A stretch of DNA of 64,000 bases from Parahalioglobus pacificus. GTDB lineage: Bacteria > Pseudomonadota > Gammaproteobacteria > Pseudomonadales > Halieaceae. The DNA lies in contig NZ_BMYM01000002.1 in assembly GCF_014652275.1 (NCBI RefSeq), positions 124,001-188,000 of the forward strand, read 5' to 3'. Made by a program: the position numbers and the translations under genes. The notes below the pieces were generated by a model, which was not told the DNA's origin, searched no databases, and saw only the letters and a program-made list of their open reading frames with translations. Shown piece after piece: positions 1 to 7,330 of the stretch. Every line of letters begins with the position of its first letter. Position 1 is the first letter of the stretch.

Positions 1-2
1 AA

Positions 3-620
3 ACCTGGGTGGCATCGCCCACCTTCGCTGTCGAACAGTCGTTCGATCGTAACCTAGATGGGCTGAGCGTTGGTGATGCCGTCGAGCGAACTGTGCGTTT
101 TGAGGCTAACGATGTGCTGGCGATGATGTTACCGGCGCTCAACGATCAGGGAGCCGCCGGCGTCACCGCCTACCCCTCTCCCCCCGTGCTGGACAACAGA
201 AACAATCGGGGCACACAGACGGCACGGCGCACAGAAGTCATCAGTTATGTTGTACAGGTCGCCGGCACATGGACGTTGCCTGCACAGCGCTTCCACTGGT
301 GGGATACGCAGAGCCAGGCACTGAAGGCAGTGGAACTGGGGGCGATCACATTCACAGTCGTTGCAAGTGAGGGTGAGACTTCCGACGGTCAATCTGCCTT
401 CACACCGAGCCCAAAGGCGCTCCTACTCACGCTACTGGCCCTAATCGTGGCTGGCATCAGTGTGTTCTTATTACGAAAACTGCCCAAACCGCCCTATCCG
501 TGGTTTCGCGCAGCCTGGGATCGTCTGCACCGCGCACTGTCTGTGGCGCTCAATCCGGTCTTGCCGGATACCATTAACCCCCGGATGCCGCCGACCGAGT
601 CAAAAACGCGTAAGCGCTGA
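3..620 (+). CDS. BatD-like (oxygen tolerance / aerotolerance) protein, C-terminal part
   Basis: The reading frame is open from the window edge, so the true start lies outside; only about 205 residues of the C-terminal part are visible. What is seen: a beta-rich domain with VGDAVERTV, a tyrosine/proline segment, and the LPAQRFHWWD motif that in BatD proteins precedes the end of the extracytoplasmic part, then one membrane helix (LLLTLLALIVAGISVFLL) and a basic, proline-rich cytoplasmic tail. BatD proteins are membrane-anchored with a large periplasmic region and are usually encoded with MoxR ATPase and von Willebrand-domain BatA/BatB proteins; those would lie to the left. The molecular role of the family is not well settled. 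It converges on gcvT, with 179 bases between them in which I see no gene. Confidence 0.72.
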   Translation, partial: TWVASPTFAVEQSFDRNLDGLSVGDAVERTVRFEANDVLAMMLPALNDQGAAGVTAYPSPPVLDNRNNRGTQTARRTEVISYVVQVAGTWTLPAQRFHWWDTQSQALKAVELGAITFTVVASEGETSDGQSAFTPSPKALLLTLLALIVAGISVFLLRKLPKPPYPWFRAAWDRLHRALSVALNPVLPDTINPRMPPTESKTRKR

Positions 621-799
621 TCTCACAGCGCAAGTGCTGCTCTCGCTGCACCGCAGTCTCTCATGCAGCACCTGCGCTACGTACCACCAATGGGCTTAGA
701 ACACCCGATCGCTCAGGAAAAATCGCTGAGCCTCTAGCCTTAGCTTGTGCGCCATCAAACCCTTCTCAATCAAACTCGTGTTTATCAGCCTCCTATTTA

Positions 800-1909
800 T
801 CAGCCCCTAAAGTAACGCTGCGGGCTAAACGGCATACGCGTCACCGTGACGGGTATCATTTTCCCGCGCACATCCACCTGCAAGGGCGTACCGGGTTCAC
901 CCAATGCGCGGGAAACATAGGCCATTGCTATAGGTCCACCCACGGAAGCGCCATAGCAGGCAGAACAGATCTCACCCACGCGATTGCCGTCGGCATCGAG
1001 CACAACCTGCCCATCACGCACCGGCCGCTTGCCCTCCACGGCAAGGCCCACGCGACGCAGGGCTGGCTTATTCTCCATGCGATCGAAGATCACCTCGGCA
1101 CCGGGAAAACCACCCGGGCGAACTCCGTCGGCGCGACGCGCCTTGCTGATCGACCACAACAGGCCAGCCTGCACAGGGTCTATAGTCTCCGACAGCTCGT
1201 GCCCGTAGAGACACAACCCAGCCTCCAGGCGCAGGGAGTCACGGGCGCCAAGACCAATGGCCTCAACAGCCGGCTGCTCCAATAGCAGGCGCGCAATGGC
1301 ATCCGCCTGGTCAGCAGGAATAGACAACTCGAAGCCATCTTCACCCGTATAGCCCGAGCATGTGATGTACACGGATACTCCGGCAATAGTGGCTTCGCAG
1401 CCCTGCATAAATGTCAGCGCTGCGGCTTCAGGGCTCAGGTTCTGCATCACCTCGCGGGCTTCAGGCCCCTGCAGCGCGAGCAGGGCACGATCTTCAAGCA
1501 CCATCAATTGTTGGCCATTCACGTGAGCCTGCAGGTAGGCAATATCCGCCGCTTTACACGCCGCGTTCACCACCAGGAAGAAGCGTTGCTCGCCCCAGCG
1601 CGTGATGATCAGATCATCCTGAACCCCACCCGCCTCATTCGTGAACAGCGCATAGGTTTGGCCATTGACCGGGAGGCCGTCGAGATCAACAGGTACCAGA
1701 GTCTCCAGCATGGCGACGGTGTCAGGGCCTTCAATCACCACTTGCCCCATATGTGACACATCGAACAATCCCGCCGCTTCGCGGGTATGCAGGTGCTCCT
1801 TGATAATTCCTGCGGGGTACTGCACAGGCATATCGTAGCCGGCAAAGGGGACCATCTTGGCACCCAGTTCCGTGTGGAGGGCATGCAGCGGCGTGGTCAG
1901 TAGATCCAT
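800..1909 (-). CDS. gcvT: Aminomethyltransferase, glycine cleavage system T protein
   Basis: 369 residues, the usual GcvT length. It transfers the methylene group from the aminomethyl-lipoyl H protein to tetrahydrofolate and releases ammonia. Visible family features are the N-terminal VPFAGYDMPVQYP, FDVSHMGQ, the SGYTGEDGFEL segment that contributes to the folate site, the GLGARDSLRLEAGLCLYG helix and a C-terminal beta-barrel domain. The ATG at 1907-1909 is preceded by a GGAG at good spacing. GcvH and GcvP are not adjacent here, so the gene is solitary in this window, divergent from a shikimate-kinase-like gene. No glycine riboswitch could be recognised in the 156-base upstream region. Confidence 0.95.
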   Translation of the reverse strand: MDLLTTPLHALHTELGAKMVPFAGYDMPVQYPAGIIKEHLHTREAAGLFDVSHMGQVVIEGPDTVAMLETLVPVDLDGLPVNGQTYALFTNEAGGVQDDLIITRWGEQRFFLVVNAACKAADIAYLQAHVNGQQLMVLEDRALLALQGPEAREVMQNLSPEAAALTFMQGCEATIAGVSVYITCSGYTGEDGFELSIPADQADAIARLLLEQPAVEAIGLGARDSLRLEAGLCLYGHELSETIDPVQAGLLWSISKARRADGVRPGGFPGAEVIFDRMENKPALRRVGLAVEGKRPVRDGQVVLDADGNRVGEICSACYGASVGGPIAMAYVSRALGEPGTPLQVDVRGKMIPVTVTRMPFSPQRYFRG

Positions 1910-2065
1910 GGGGACTCCAGCGAATGGCTCTGGTCAAATTTCGCGCCACTCTAACGGGGCGAACAATCACGCACAAGAGCGGCTATGCCACCGCTAGAGA
2001 TACCTTTGGGTGTTGCCAGAGACAAATCTGGACGGATAATGGCGGCAAGATCCACAGGTAGCCTG

Positions 2066-2575
2066 ATGACAACAGCGAATACAACAATCAGCCTCATCGG
2101 CATGCCCGGGGCCGGTAAGAGCACAGTTGGTGTGATCCTTGCCAAGGTGCTGGGGCTGAACTTTGTCGACACAGACCTGGCGATCCAGCGACGCGCCAAT
2201 GCCACCCTCCAGGAAATACTTGAGGATAAGGGGTATCAATACCTGCGATCCCTTGAGGAGTCCGTCATTCTGGATACCGACTTATCGCAGTCGGTAATTT
2301 CGACCGGGGGCTCAGCCGTGTACAGCGAGGCGGCCATGCGGCGCCTTGGCGAGGCAGGCCCGCGGGTGTATCTGAGTGCAGATTTGCCCACGCTGGAGAC
2401 CCGTGTGGCGGCAGCGCCACTGCGCGGGATCGCCAGCGACAGTGCCCAGAGTTTCGCAGGCGTCTATGCGGAGCGCTCTCCCCTCTATGAGCAGTATGCG
2501 GACATTAGCATCGACGCCACGGCAGGTTCTGCAGATACAGTAGCGGCGCTGATCGTTAGCGCACTGAGCAAGTAG
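2066..2575 (+). CDS. Shikimate-kinase-like P-loop kinase (second copy, altered LID)
   Basis: About 169 residues from the ATG at 2066, chosen over upstream in-frame starts (1985, 2039) because an AGGTAG lies 7 bases ahead and the P-loop then falls near the N-terminus as in the family. Seen: Walker A GMPGAGKST, FVDTD (the shikimate-contacting Asp), YLRSLE (substrate Arg), STGGSAV in place of the usual TGGGxV, and ERSPLYEQYAD (the other substrate Arg). The LID motif NRPLL of AroK, whose Arg contacts ATP, reads as APLRG. A normal aroK is present at 30393-30905, so this is a paralogue. It may be a shikimate kinase, or a relative acting on another polyol. It stands alone, divergent from gcvT. Confidence 0.8.
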   Translation: MTTANTTISLIGMPGAGKSTVGVILAKVLGLNFVDTDLAIQRRANATLQEILEDKGYQYLRSLEESVILDTDLSQSVISTGGSAVYSEAAMRRLGEAGPRVYLSADLPTLETRVAAAPLRGIASDSAQSFAGVYAERSPLYEQYADISIDATAGSADTVAALIVSALSK

Positions 2576-2587
2576 CCGGCGCCTATG

Positions 2588-2622
2588 ACAGGCGGGTGGC
2601 GTTGCGCGCCCTAACCGCCTGT
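2588..2622. repeat. Inverted repeat / hairpin after the shikimate-kinase-like gene
   Basis: ACAGGCGG (2588-2595) is the exact reverse complement of CCGCCTGT (2615-2622). Between them GGCG (2598-2601) pairs with CGCC (2607-2610), so the RNA folds as a stacked GC-rich hairpin. It begins 12 bases after the stop codon at 2575, as a terminator would, but no T-run follows. It could be a 3'-end stabiliser or a Rho-associated 3' structure. Confidence 0.5.
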
Positions 2623-2625
2623 TCG

Positions 2626-2679
2626 CGAACACCTCCGAACACCCGAACCGAACACCCAAACCGAACACCCCCAAACACC
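2626..2679. repeat. Spaced direct repeat of octamer CGAACACC
   Basis: The octamer CGAACACC starts at 2626, 2636, 2649 and 2662, and a one-base variant CAAACACC starts at 2672. The start-to-start distances are 10, 13, 13 and 10, which is symmetric. The block is C/A-rich on the plus strand. It is too short and too tightly spaced for a CRISPR array. It may be a protein-binding array or simple slippage. Confidence 0.6.
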
Positions 2680-2845
2680 CTCAAGAACTAGGAGCGCCCA
2701 CCTCGAGCATCCATGACTACCCGGTTGTCCGCTTTTATGGCCAGACTGCCCTCAATGACGGCGCGCTGTACCATAAACAGCGATTTTCAGGCGAACTTTG
2801 TGACCTCAAGTGATGCATAGCCGCCAGTTTTGTACAGATCCAACA

Positions 2846-2989
2846 GACTTGATTCTGGCACAGCGTTTGCAACGGTAGAGTACGAGCCCGCCCCGGCACC
2901 AGATTCAAGGAAGAATCGAACTGCTTTTCTGACGCGCAAGGGCAGTTGCCACGGAGACGGGCGGGCTCAGCCTATTTCTGAATCAGGTC
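2846..2989. ncRNA. Candidate structured RNA (nested stems), identity unknown
   Basis: Four stems nest without conflict. P1: GACTTGATTC (2846-2855) with GAATCAGGTC (2980-2989), 10 bp including one G-U. P2: GAGCCCGCCC (2884-2893) with GGGCGGGCTC (2959-2968), 10 bp perfect. Inside P2, P3: GATTC (2902-2906) with GAATC (2913-2917), loop AAGGAA. P4: AACTGCTTTT (2919-2928) with AAGGGCAGTT (2938-2947), 10 bp including two G-U, 9-base loop. A short GGC/GCC (2895-2897 with 2948-2950) extends P2. It matches none of RNase P RNA, tmRNA, SRP RNA or 6S RNA by the motifs I can recall. The strand is undetermined, since G-U pairs favour the plus reading only weakly. Alternative: a small non-autonomous mobile element whose ends are P1; TCCAA occurs on both sides (2839-2843 and 2988-2992). 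Confidence 0.4.
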
Positions 2990-3037
2990 CAAGCTTCACG
3001 GTTGTGAATGCGCGATCCAATCAAGACTGCAGGACAC

Positions 3038-3082
3038 GGTAACGGCAAACTCATCGCGGCATCGGGAATCCCGGCCGTTACC
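3038..3082. repeat. Inverted repeat GGTAACGGC/GCCGTTACC with inner hairpin
   Basis: GGTAACGGC (3038-3046) and GCCGTTACC (3074-3082) are exact reverse complements (9 bp). Near the 3' arm, CGGG (3063-3066) pairs with CCCG (3070-3073) around a 3-base loop. It lies 48 bases after the large nested structure and about 100 bases before the small ORF at 3180, so it may belong to the same transcript. Confidence 0.5.
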
Positions 3083-3179
3083 CGCCTATGCATGCAGAGT
3101 TTTTACAGTTGACGGGGCGGCGGAGCCTGAGAGATATTTCCCCAGAGGTTACTTGGCGTAGATCATCGGAGGGTGATTT

Positions 3180-3401
3180 ATGAAAGAGCGATCGCAAGAG
3201 CCCGCGCCCCTGGAGCCACTGGACGAAGTGTTTGAGCCGGTGCTGGGGGATATGACAGACGAGGAGCTGGAATCGTTAACGCCCCAGGCTTCCTGCAAGG
3301 CAGTGCTGGCCGCTAAGCGCAGACGCGCCGAACAGCGGTTGGAGGAAAAACGCCTGCAGGACGAGCTGGGAGATTACGACTTCGAATTCGACGATCTGTA
3401 G
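3180..3401 (+). CDS. Small acidic protein of unknown function, 73 aa
   Basis: An ATG at 3180 preceded by a strong GGAGGGTGA Shine-Dalgarno sequence, which is the main reason to call this ORF. The product is 73 residues with no signal peptide or membrane helix: an acidic, proline-rich first half (PAPLEPLDEVFEPVL) and a strongly charged helical second half (RRRAEQRLEEKRLQDELGDYDFEFDD). The charged helix with a terminal LGDYDFEFDD is reminiscent of short PA3496-type proteins of gammaproteobacteria, but I cannot confirm membership. Its leader may include the structured stretch at 2846-3082. Function unknown. Confidence 0.65.
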   Translation: MKERSQEPAPLEPLDEVFEPVLGDMTDEELESLTPQASCKAVLAAKRRRAEQRLEEKRLQDELGDYDFEFDDL

Positions 3402-3493
3402 TTGACGTCTGGCAATGCGTCATCGGCTGCGAAGTGCCAGGCACCTCGCAGACAGGCTGCCTTCCCCCACTATTTTTGGCGCGTTTCTTTGAG

Positions 3494-4354
3494 TCATGCC
3501 ATCGCGGCGTCTGCGGCTTCTTGCTGTTGCTGCGTTTCAAACTGCCATTCAAAGACATTCAACTCAATGAAAATAAAGGCAAACAACCACAGGCTGGCGT
3601 CCCAAAAATCCAGGAAGTCCCCGGCGTATCCCCAGTACGCCGCAGCGGCGAACAGTGTGGCGTAAAGCACATACTTGAAGTACTTGGTCACGGACATCAC
3701 AGCAGCAGTGAGTGCACCCTTGAGCTGCAGGTAAACCTCAACCTCGAGTAATATTACTACCAGGATCCAGGCGCCAGCATTTATCACATCCGTCCATGCT
3801 AACCACTGGGCCGCCTGCAGTGCGGGGCCGTCAACGACGATATCGAAACCGGTAATCTGGTAGATATCTGTACCCACACCACAGTTTGCGGCGGTGAGAA
3901 CTTCGTATTCGTCGATATCAATCAGGAGTGACCACCCCTGGCCGAGCTGCGTGCACAGGTCGGTGCCAGGCAATGGCGTGACTGTATGCAGGGTCAGCCA
4001 CTCCGCACAATAACCGGTGAAGGCCCAGACAATCGCGGCATAACACACACTGCGGATGGCGAAGAGCACCCATTTGAGGCCACCGCGCAGCCGCGAATCG
4101 TCAAGCACCGATGTCTCGAGCTCAAACAAAAGCAGCAAAACGACCCAGGCCGCGGTATCGATAGTCGATGCGAACACCTGAATCAGCTGACTCAACTCGA
4201 AGCCGCCAGTGAAAGTATGCTCTAACGCCTTAAGCTCCTCATCGAGGAACAGGTATACGTTGAAGCACAGTAGCAAGTAGGTGATGTACTTGACCGCAGT
4301 GAAGGCGCGGTAGCGGGCATCGCTACCGAACCAGGTCTCGTGGGTTTGCGTCAT
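3494..4354 (-). CDS. Six-helix membrane protein with internal threefold repeat, unknown family
   Basis: 286 residues. Six hydrophobic segments at about 17-38, 57-78, 95-115, 188-208, 225-245 and 254-272, and a 70-residue non-membrane loop (116-186) with C116, C134 and C158. Helices 2, 4 and 6 share the pattern [DN]-x3-W-x7-E-[LV]-[EN]: D66/W70/E78/E80, N192/W196/E204/E206 and D252/W256/E264/N266. Helices 1, 3 and 5 each open with K-[YW]-[IV] (K22, K94, K227). The protein is therefore three copies of a two-helix unit, with three or more membrane-buried acidic residues. It starts 8 bases after the PuuA-like gene stops, so the two are very likely co-transcribed. I do not recognise the family; a transporter, channel or polyamine-responsive sensor would fit, but that is inference. 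Confidence 0.85.
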   Translation of the reverse strand: MTQTHETWFGSDARYRAFTAVKYITYLLLCFNVYLFLDEELKALEHTFTGGFELSQLIQVFASTIDTAAWVVLLLLFELETSVLDDSRLRGGLKWVLFAIRSVCYAAIVWAFTGYCAEWLTLHTVTPLPGTDLCTQLGQGWSLLIDIDEYEVLTAANCGVGTDIYQITGFDIVVDGPALQAAQWLAWTDVINAGAWILVVILLEVEVYLQLKGALTAAVMSVTKYFKYVLYATLFAAAAYWGYAGDFLDFWDASLWLFAFIFIELNVFEWQFETQQQQEAADAAMA

Positions 4355-4362
4355 TTCAGAAT

Positions 4363-5712
4363 TTATACTTGTAACAGCAGGTGTTCTCGCTCCCAGGAGC
4401 TGATAACACGGTTGAACTCTTCAAATTCGTCCAGCTTCACGGCGGCATAGGCACGCAGGAAAAGTTCGCCGAACATATCCCGCAGCGCCGCCGTGTCGCT
4501 GAGTTTACGAAGGGCTTCTTCGAGCGTGCGGGCCACCTCAACGGCATCCTCATTGGCCGTACCCTGGTGAGGCTTGGTCGGTGCCAGGTTCTGCTGCATC
4601 CCCAACAAACCACTACCCAGCGTTGCTGCCAGTGCCAAGTAAGGGTTGGCATCGGCGCCGGGGAAGCGATTTTCCACCCGCATCGCTGCAGGCTCGCTAT
4701 TGGGCACCCGGAACGCAGTGGTGCGATTATCAAAGCCCCAATTCAGGTTGATGGGAGCAGAGATATCCGGCGCCAGCCGCCGGTAAGAATTCACGTTCGG
4801 CGCATACAGACTGATCAGCTCCGGTGTGTACCGCTGCAGCCCGCCGATGTAAGACATGAAGGCATCGCTGGGCTCGCCGTTACCATCGGCGAATATGTTT
4901 TTGCCCGTCTCTGCGTCGAGCAGGCTCTGGTGGATGTGCAGGGCACTGCCGGGTTCACGCTGCATGGGTTTGGCCATGAAGGTGGCGTACATGCCGTACT
5001 TATGTGCCGTTTCACGCACTGTGCGCTTAAACACAAATACCTGATCAGCGAGCGCCATAGGTTCCCCGTGACGGAAATTGATCTCCATCTGGGCCGCACC
5101 GTTCTCGTGAATCAGTGTGTCCACATCCAACGCCTGGGCATCGGCATAGTCGTACATGTCCTCGACGAAGTCCTCGAACTCCGCCACCGCATCAATACTG
5201 TAGGAAAGACGAGCTGACTCGCGTCGGCCCGAGCGACCGGTCGGTGGCGTGAGCTCGCTGTCGGGGTCGGTATTCCTAGCAACCAGGTAGAACTCTACCT
5301 CGGGGGCAATCACAGGCTTTAAGCCCGCGGATTCGTAAAGTTTGAGAACACGGCGCAAGACACTGCGACTGGCCAGCGGATGGAGTTCACCGTCCTGGGT
5401 GTAGCAATCGTGGATAATCTGGGCGGTGGGTTCACGCGCCCAGGGGACGAGCCGCATGGTGCTCGGATCCGGTTTGAGGATCATATCGGTATCAGTGGGC
5501 TCGACAAACTCCCAGTGCTCGTCCGAATACTCGCCGGTGACTGTCTGCACCATGATGCTTTCAGGTAAGCGCGGGTCGTCGCCGTCGAGAAATTGGTGCG
5601 CAGGGATAAATTTGCCCCGTGCATTGCCGGTCATATCGGGCACCAGGCACTCTACTTCCGAGATCTGGTGATCGCGCAGCCATTGCTTGATGGCCTGATT
5701 GTCGCTGTCCAT
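4363..5712 (-). CDS. puuA: Glutamine synthetase family ligase, PuuA-type (gamma-glutamylpolyamine synthetase)
   Basis: 449 residues, full length for PuuA-type ligases, which attach glutamate to the amino group of putrescine or related amines with ATP. Seen: beta-grasp N-terminal domain, the APEVEFYL metal-site strand, HENGAAQMEINF, GSALHIHQSL, NSYRRLAPDISAP, RTTAFRVPN and the RVENRFPGADANPYLA block typical of this branch rather than of GlnA. The adenylylation-site tyrosine region of GlnA is absent. It is divergent from a PuuB-type oxidase (115 bases between starts), which supports an amine-degrading role. The exact amine cannot be read from sequence. The downstream gene, 8 bases on, is the threefold-repeat membrane protein. 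Confidence 0.88.
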   Translation of the reverse strand: MDSDNQAIKQWLRDHQISEVECLVPDMTGNARGKFIPAHQFLDGDDPRLPESIMVQTVTGEYSDEHWEFVEPTDTDMILKPDPSTMRLVPWAREPTAQIIHDCYTQDGELHPLASRSVLRRVLKLYESAGLKPVIAPEVEFYLVARNTDPDSELTPPTGRSGRRESARLSYSIDAVAEFEDFVEDMYDYADAQALDVDTLIHENGAAQMEINFRHGEPMALADQVFVFKRTVRETAHKYGMYATFMAKPMQREPGSALHIHQSLLDAETGKNIFADGNGEPSDAFMSYIGGLQRYTPELISLYAPNVNSYRRLAPDISAPINLNWGFDNRTTAFRVPNSEPAAMRVENRFPGADANPYLALAATLGSGLLGMQQNLAPTKPHQGTANEDAVEVARTLEEALRKLSDTAALRDMFGELFLRAYAAVKLDEFEEFNRVISSWEREHLLLQV

Positions 5713-5827
5713 ATACTGTTGCTATTAACCAAAACCCCAGTATCTACCTGCTGCAGGCGTGGCCACAAGTTTTGTTACCCCTATTGTGGTATCCGATAAC
5801 TCAAGCTCTCGCTGGGATAATGCCCCT

Positions 5828-7111
5828 ATGAACACACAGACCCATGTCGACTCCTGGTATGCCGCCAGCGCCAATCAGGCACCCAAATTCCCCTCACTTA
5901 GCGGCCACGTTAACGCAGACGTCTGCATTGTTGGCGGCGGTTACACAGGCCTGTCCAGTGCCCTGCACCTCAGGAAGCGCGGTTACCGCGTGGTACTGCT
6001 GGAGGCCAACAGCGTGGGCTGGGGCGCATCCGGGCGCAATGGCGGGCACGTGGGCACGGGCCAGCGAGCCGATCAGGAGACGCTTGAGTCCATGCTGGGG
6101 CTGGATCATGCAAAGGCGCTGTGGCAATTGGGCCTGGAGGCCGTAGACACCGTTGTTGACCTGATTGAAGAGAACAATATTCAGTGCGAATTGAAGACGG
6201 GCAACCTGCACGTAGCCTCAAAAGCCAAGGAAGTACCGGGCCTTGAAGAGGAGGTTGAACACCTGTCCACGGTATACGGCTACGACAAGATGCAATTCGT
6301 GCCCGGCGCAGAACTGGGAGCACTCACATCTGGCAGGGGCTTCCACGCGGGCATTGTGGATACCGGCTGTCGCCACTTGCACCCCCTGAACTATGCACTC
6401 GGCTTGGCTCGCGCTGCCGCAGATGCCGGTGCACAGATCTATGAAAGCACCCGAGCGCTGTCATATAGCGATGGCGACAAGGTGACGGTAGAGGCGCCTG
6501 CAGGCTCTGTCACGGCTGACTTTCTCGTCATAGGCTGCAATGGTTACCTCGAGCGTTTTGCACCCAAAGCGGCCGGCCGCATCATGCCCATCAATAACTA
6601 CATGCTCGCGACGGAGCCGCTGCCGGAGGATCTGGCCAGGCGTTTGATCCGAGACGACACCTCCATGTCGGACAGCCTGTTCGTCATCGATTACTGGAAA
6701 CTCTCCGCTGATAACCGCCTACTCTTTGGCGGCGGCGAGACGTACACCCGCAAATTCCCATCGGATATCAAGGGCTTTGTCCGAAAGTGCATGTTGCGGA
6801 TCTACCCTGAGCTTGGTGACACCACCATTGAGTATGGCTGGGGCGGCACACTGGCAATCACCCTCAACCGCATGCCTGACTTCGGCCGTCTGGCGCCTAA
6901 CGTGTTTTATGCGCAAGGCTTCTCCGGTCACGGTGTGCCCACAGCCACTTTTGCCGGCAAGCTCATGGCCGAGGCAATAGGCGGTACAGCCGAACGTTTT
7001 GACGTTATGGCGAGCGTCCCGTCACGCCCATTCCCCGGCGGCACGCTTTTACGCTGGCCGGGCCTGGTTGCCGGCATGCTCTTCTATGCACTCCGTGATC
7101 GCATCGGCTGA
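5828..7111 (+). CDS. puuB: FAD-dependent oxidoreductase, PuuB-type (gamma-glutamylputrescine oxidase-like)
   Basis: About 427 residues from the ATG at 5828; upstream in-frame codons back to 5759 would add an uncharacteristic leader. N-terminal dinucleotide-binding motif VCIVGGGYTGLSSALHL followed by the GASGRNGGHVG flavin motif of the DAO/PuuB family, and a C-terminal GFSGHGVPTATFAGKL FAD-binding block. The family oxidises gamma-glutamylated amines, or related secondary amines, to aldehyde plus amine and hydrogen peroxide. It is the divergent partner of the PuuA-type ligase at 4363-5712. The aldehyde dehydrogenase (PuuC) and hydrolase (PuuD) that would complete the Puu pathway are not nearby. 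Confidence 0.85.
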   Translation: MNTQTHVDSWYAASANQAPKFPSLSGHVNADVCIVGGGYTGLSSALHLRKRGYRVVLLEANSVGWGASGRNGGHVGTGQRADQETLESMLGLDHAKALWQLGLEAVDTVVDLIEENNIQCELKTGNLHVASKAKEVPGLEEEVEHLSTVYGYDKMQFVPGAELGALTSGRGFHAGIVDTGCRHLHPLNYALGLARAAADAGAQIYESTRALSYSDGDKVTVEAPAGSVTADFLVIGCNGYLERFAPKAAGRIMPINNYMLATEPLPEDLARRLIRDDTSMSDSLFVIDYWKLSADNRLLFGGGETYTRKFPSDIKGFVRKCMLRIYPELGDTTIEYGWGGTLAITLNRMPDFGRLAPNVFYAQGFSGHGVPTATFAGKLMAEAIGGTAERFDVMASVPSRPFPGGTLLRWPGLVAGMLFYALRDRIG

Positions 7112-7121
7112 TTTCGGCCTT

Positions 7122-7135
7122 ATATTGTTCAATAT
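7122..7135. promoter_or_regulatory. Palindrome ATATTG-TT-CAATAT, possible operator
   Basis: A perfect 6+2+6 inverted repeat lying 11 bases after the puuB stop codon, in the 219-base space before the TonB receptor gene. AT-rich palindromes of this size are typical repressor sites, but no regulator gene is present in the window to pair with it, so the assignment is tentative. Confidence 0.3.
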
Positions 7136-7214
7136 TTGGTCAATCTTGGGCTGACTTGTGGCGAGCCCTGGCTAGTGCGCGAATCCATGTAAATTTTACC
7201 GCTTTTTACTTTTT

Positions 7215-7239
7215 CACTACGCGTTTCTGCGCGATAGTG
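7215..7239. promoter_or_regulatory. Inverted repeat CACTACGCG/CGCG(A)TAGTG upstream of the TonB receptor
   Basis: CACTACGCG (7215-7223) pairs with CGCG-A-TAGTG (7230-7239), one bulged A, 6-base loop. It is immediately followed by TATACC, repeated 16 bases later, in an otherwise A-rich 5' leader about 90 bases before the receptor start. It could be an operator or a leader hairpin. Confidence 0.35.
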
Positions 7240-7330
7240 TATACCCCAGTGGAGCTATACCTCTAACAAAACACCGCTCCATCAACACAACAAAGAATCA
7301 AAAAACAAAAACCCAAGGTAGGTGCACACT

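Larger units (their letters stand above)
2576..3179. other. Gene-free stretch with dense inverted and direct repeats
   Basis: No convincing ORF on either strand: the short frames here lack ribosome-binding sites and recognisable protein character. The stretch holds a hairpin just after the shikimate-kinase-like gene, a spaced octamer repeat, a large nested stem structure and a further 9 bp stem, each listed separately. It ends in the ribosome-binding site of the small ORF at 3180. It may be the leader of that ORF, an independent RNA gene, or a decayed small mobile element. Confidence 0.6.

Noticed and set aside
1910-2065. Glycine riboswitch upstream of gcvT
   Set aside because: A CTCTGGCAA-like piece is present on the minus strand, but the rest of the aptamer core could not be found and the space is too short for the tandem form.
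2626-2679. CRISPR-like array
   Set aside because: Repeat units of 8 bases with spacers of 2-5 bases are far too short, and no cas genes are present.
2846-2989. RNase P RNA, tmRNA, SRP RNA or 6S RNA
   Set aside because: None of the conserved core motifs I know for these RNAs appears, and the stem order does not fit.
4381-5217. Plus-strand ORF opposite the PuuA-type gene
   Set aside because: Shadow frame; no ribosome-binding site and no recognisable motif.
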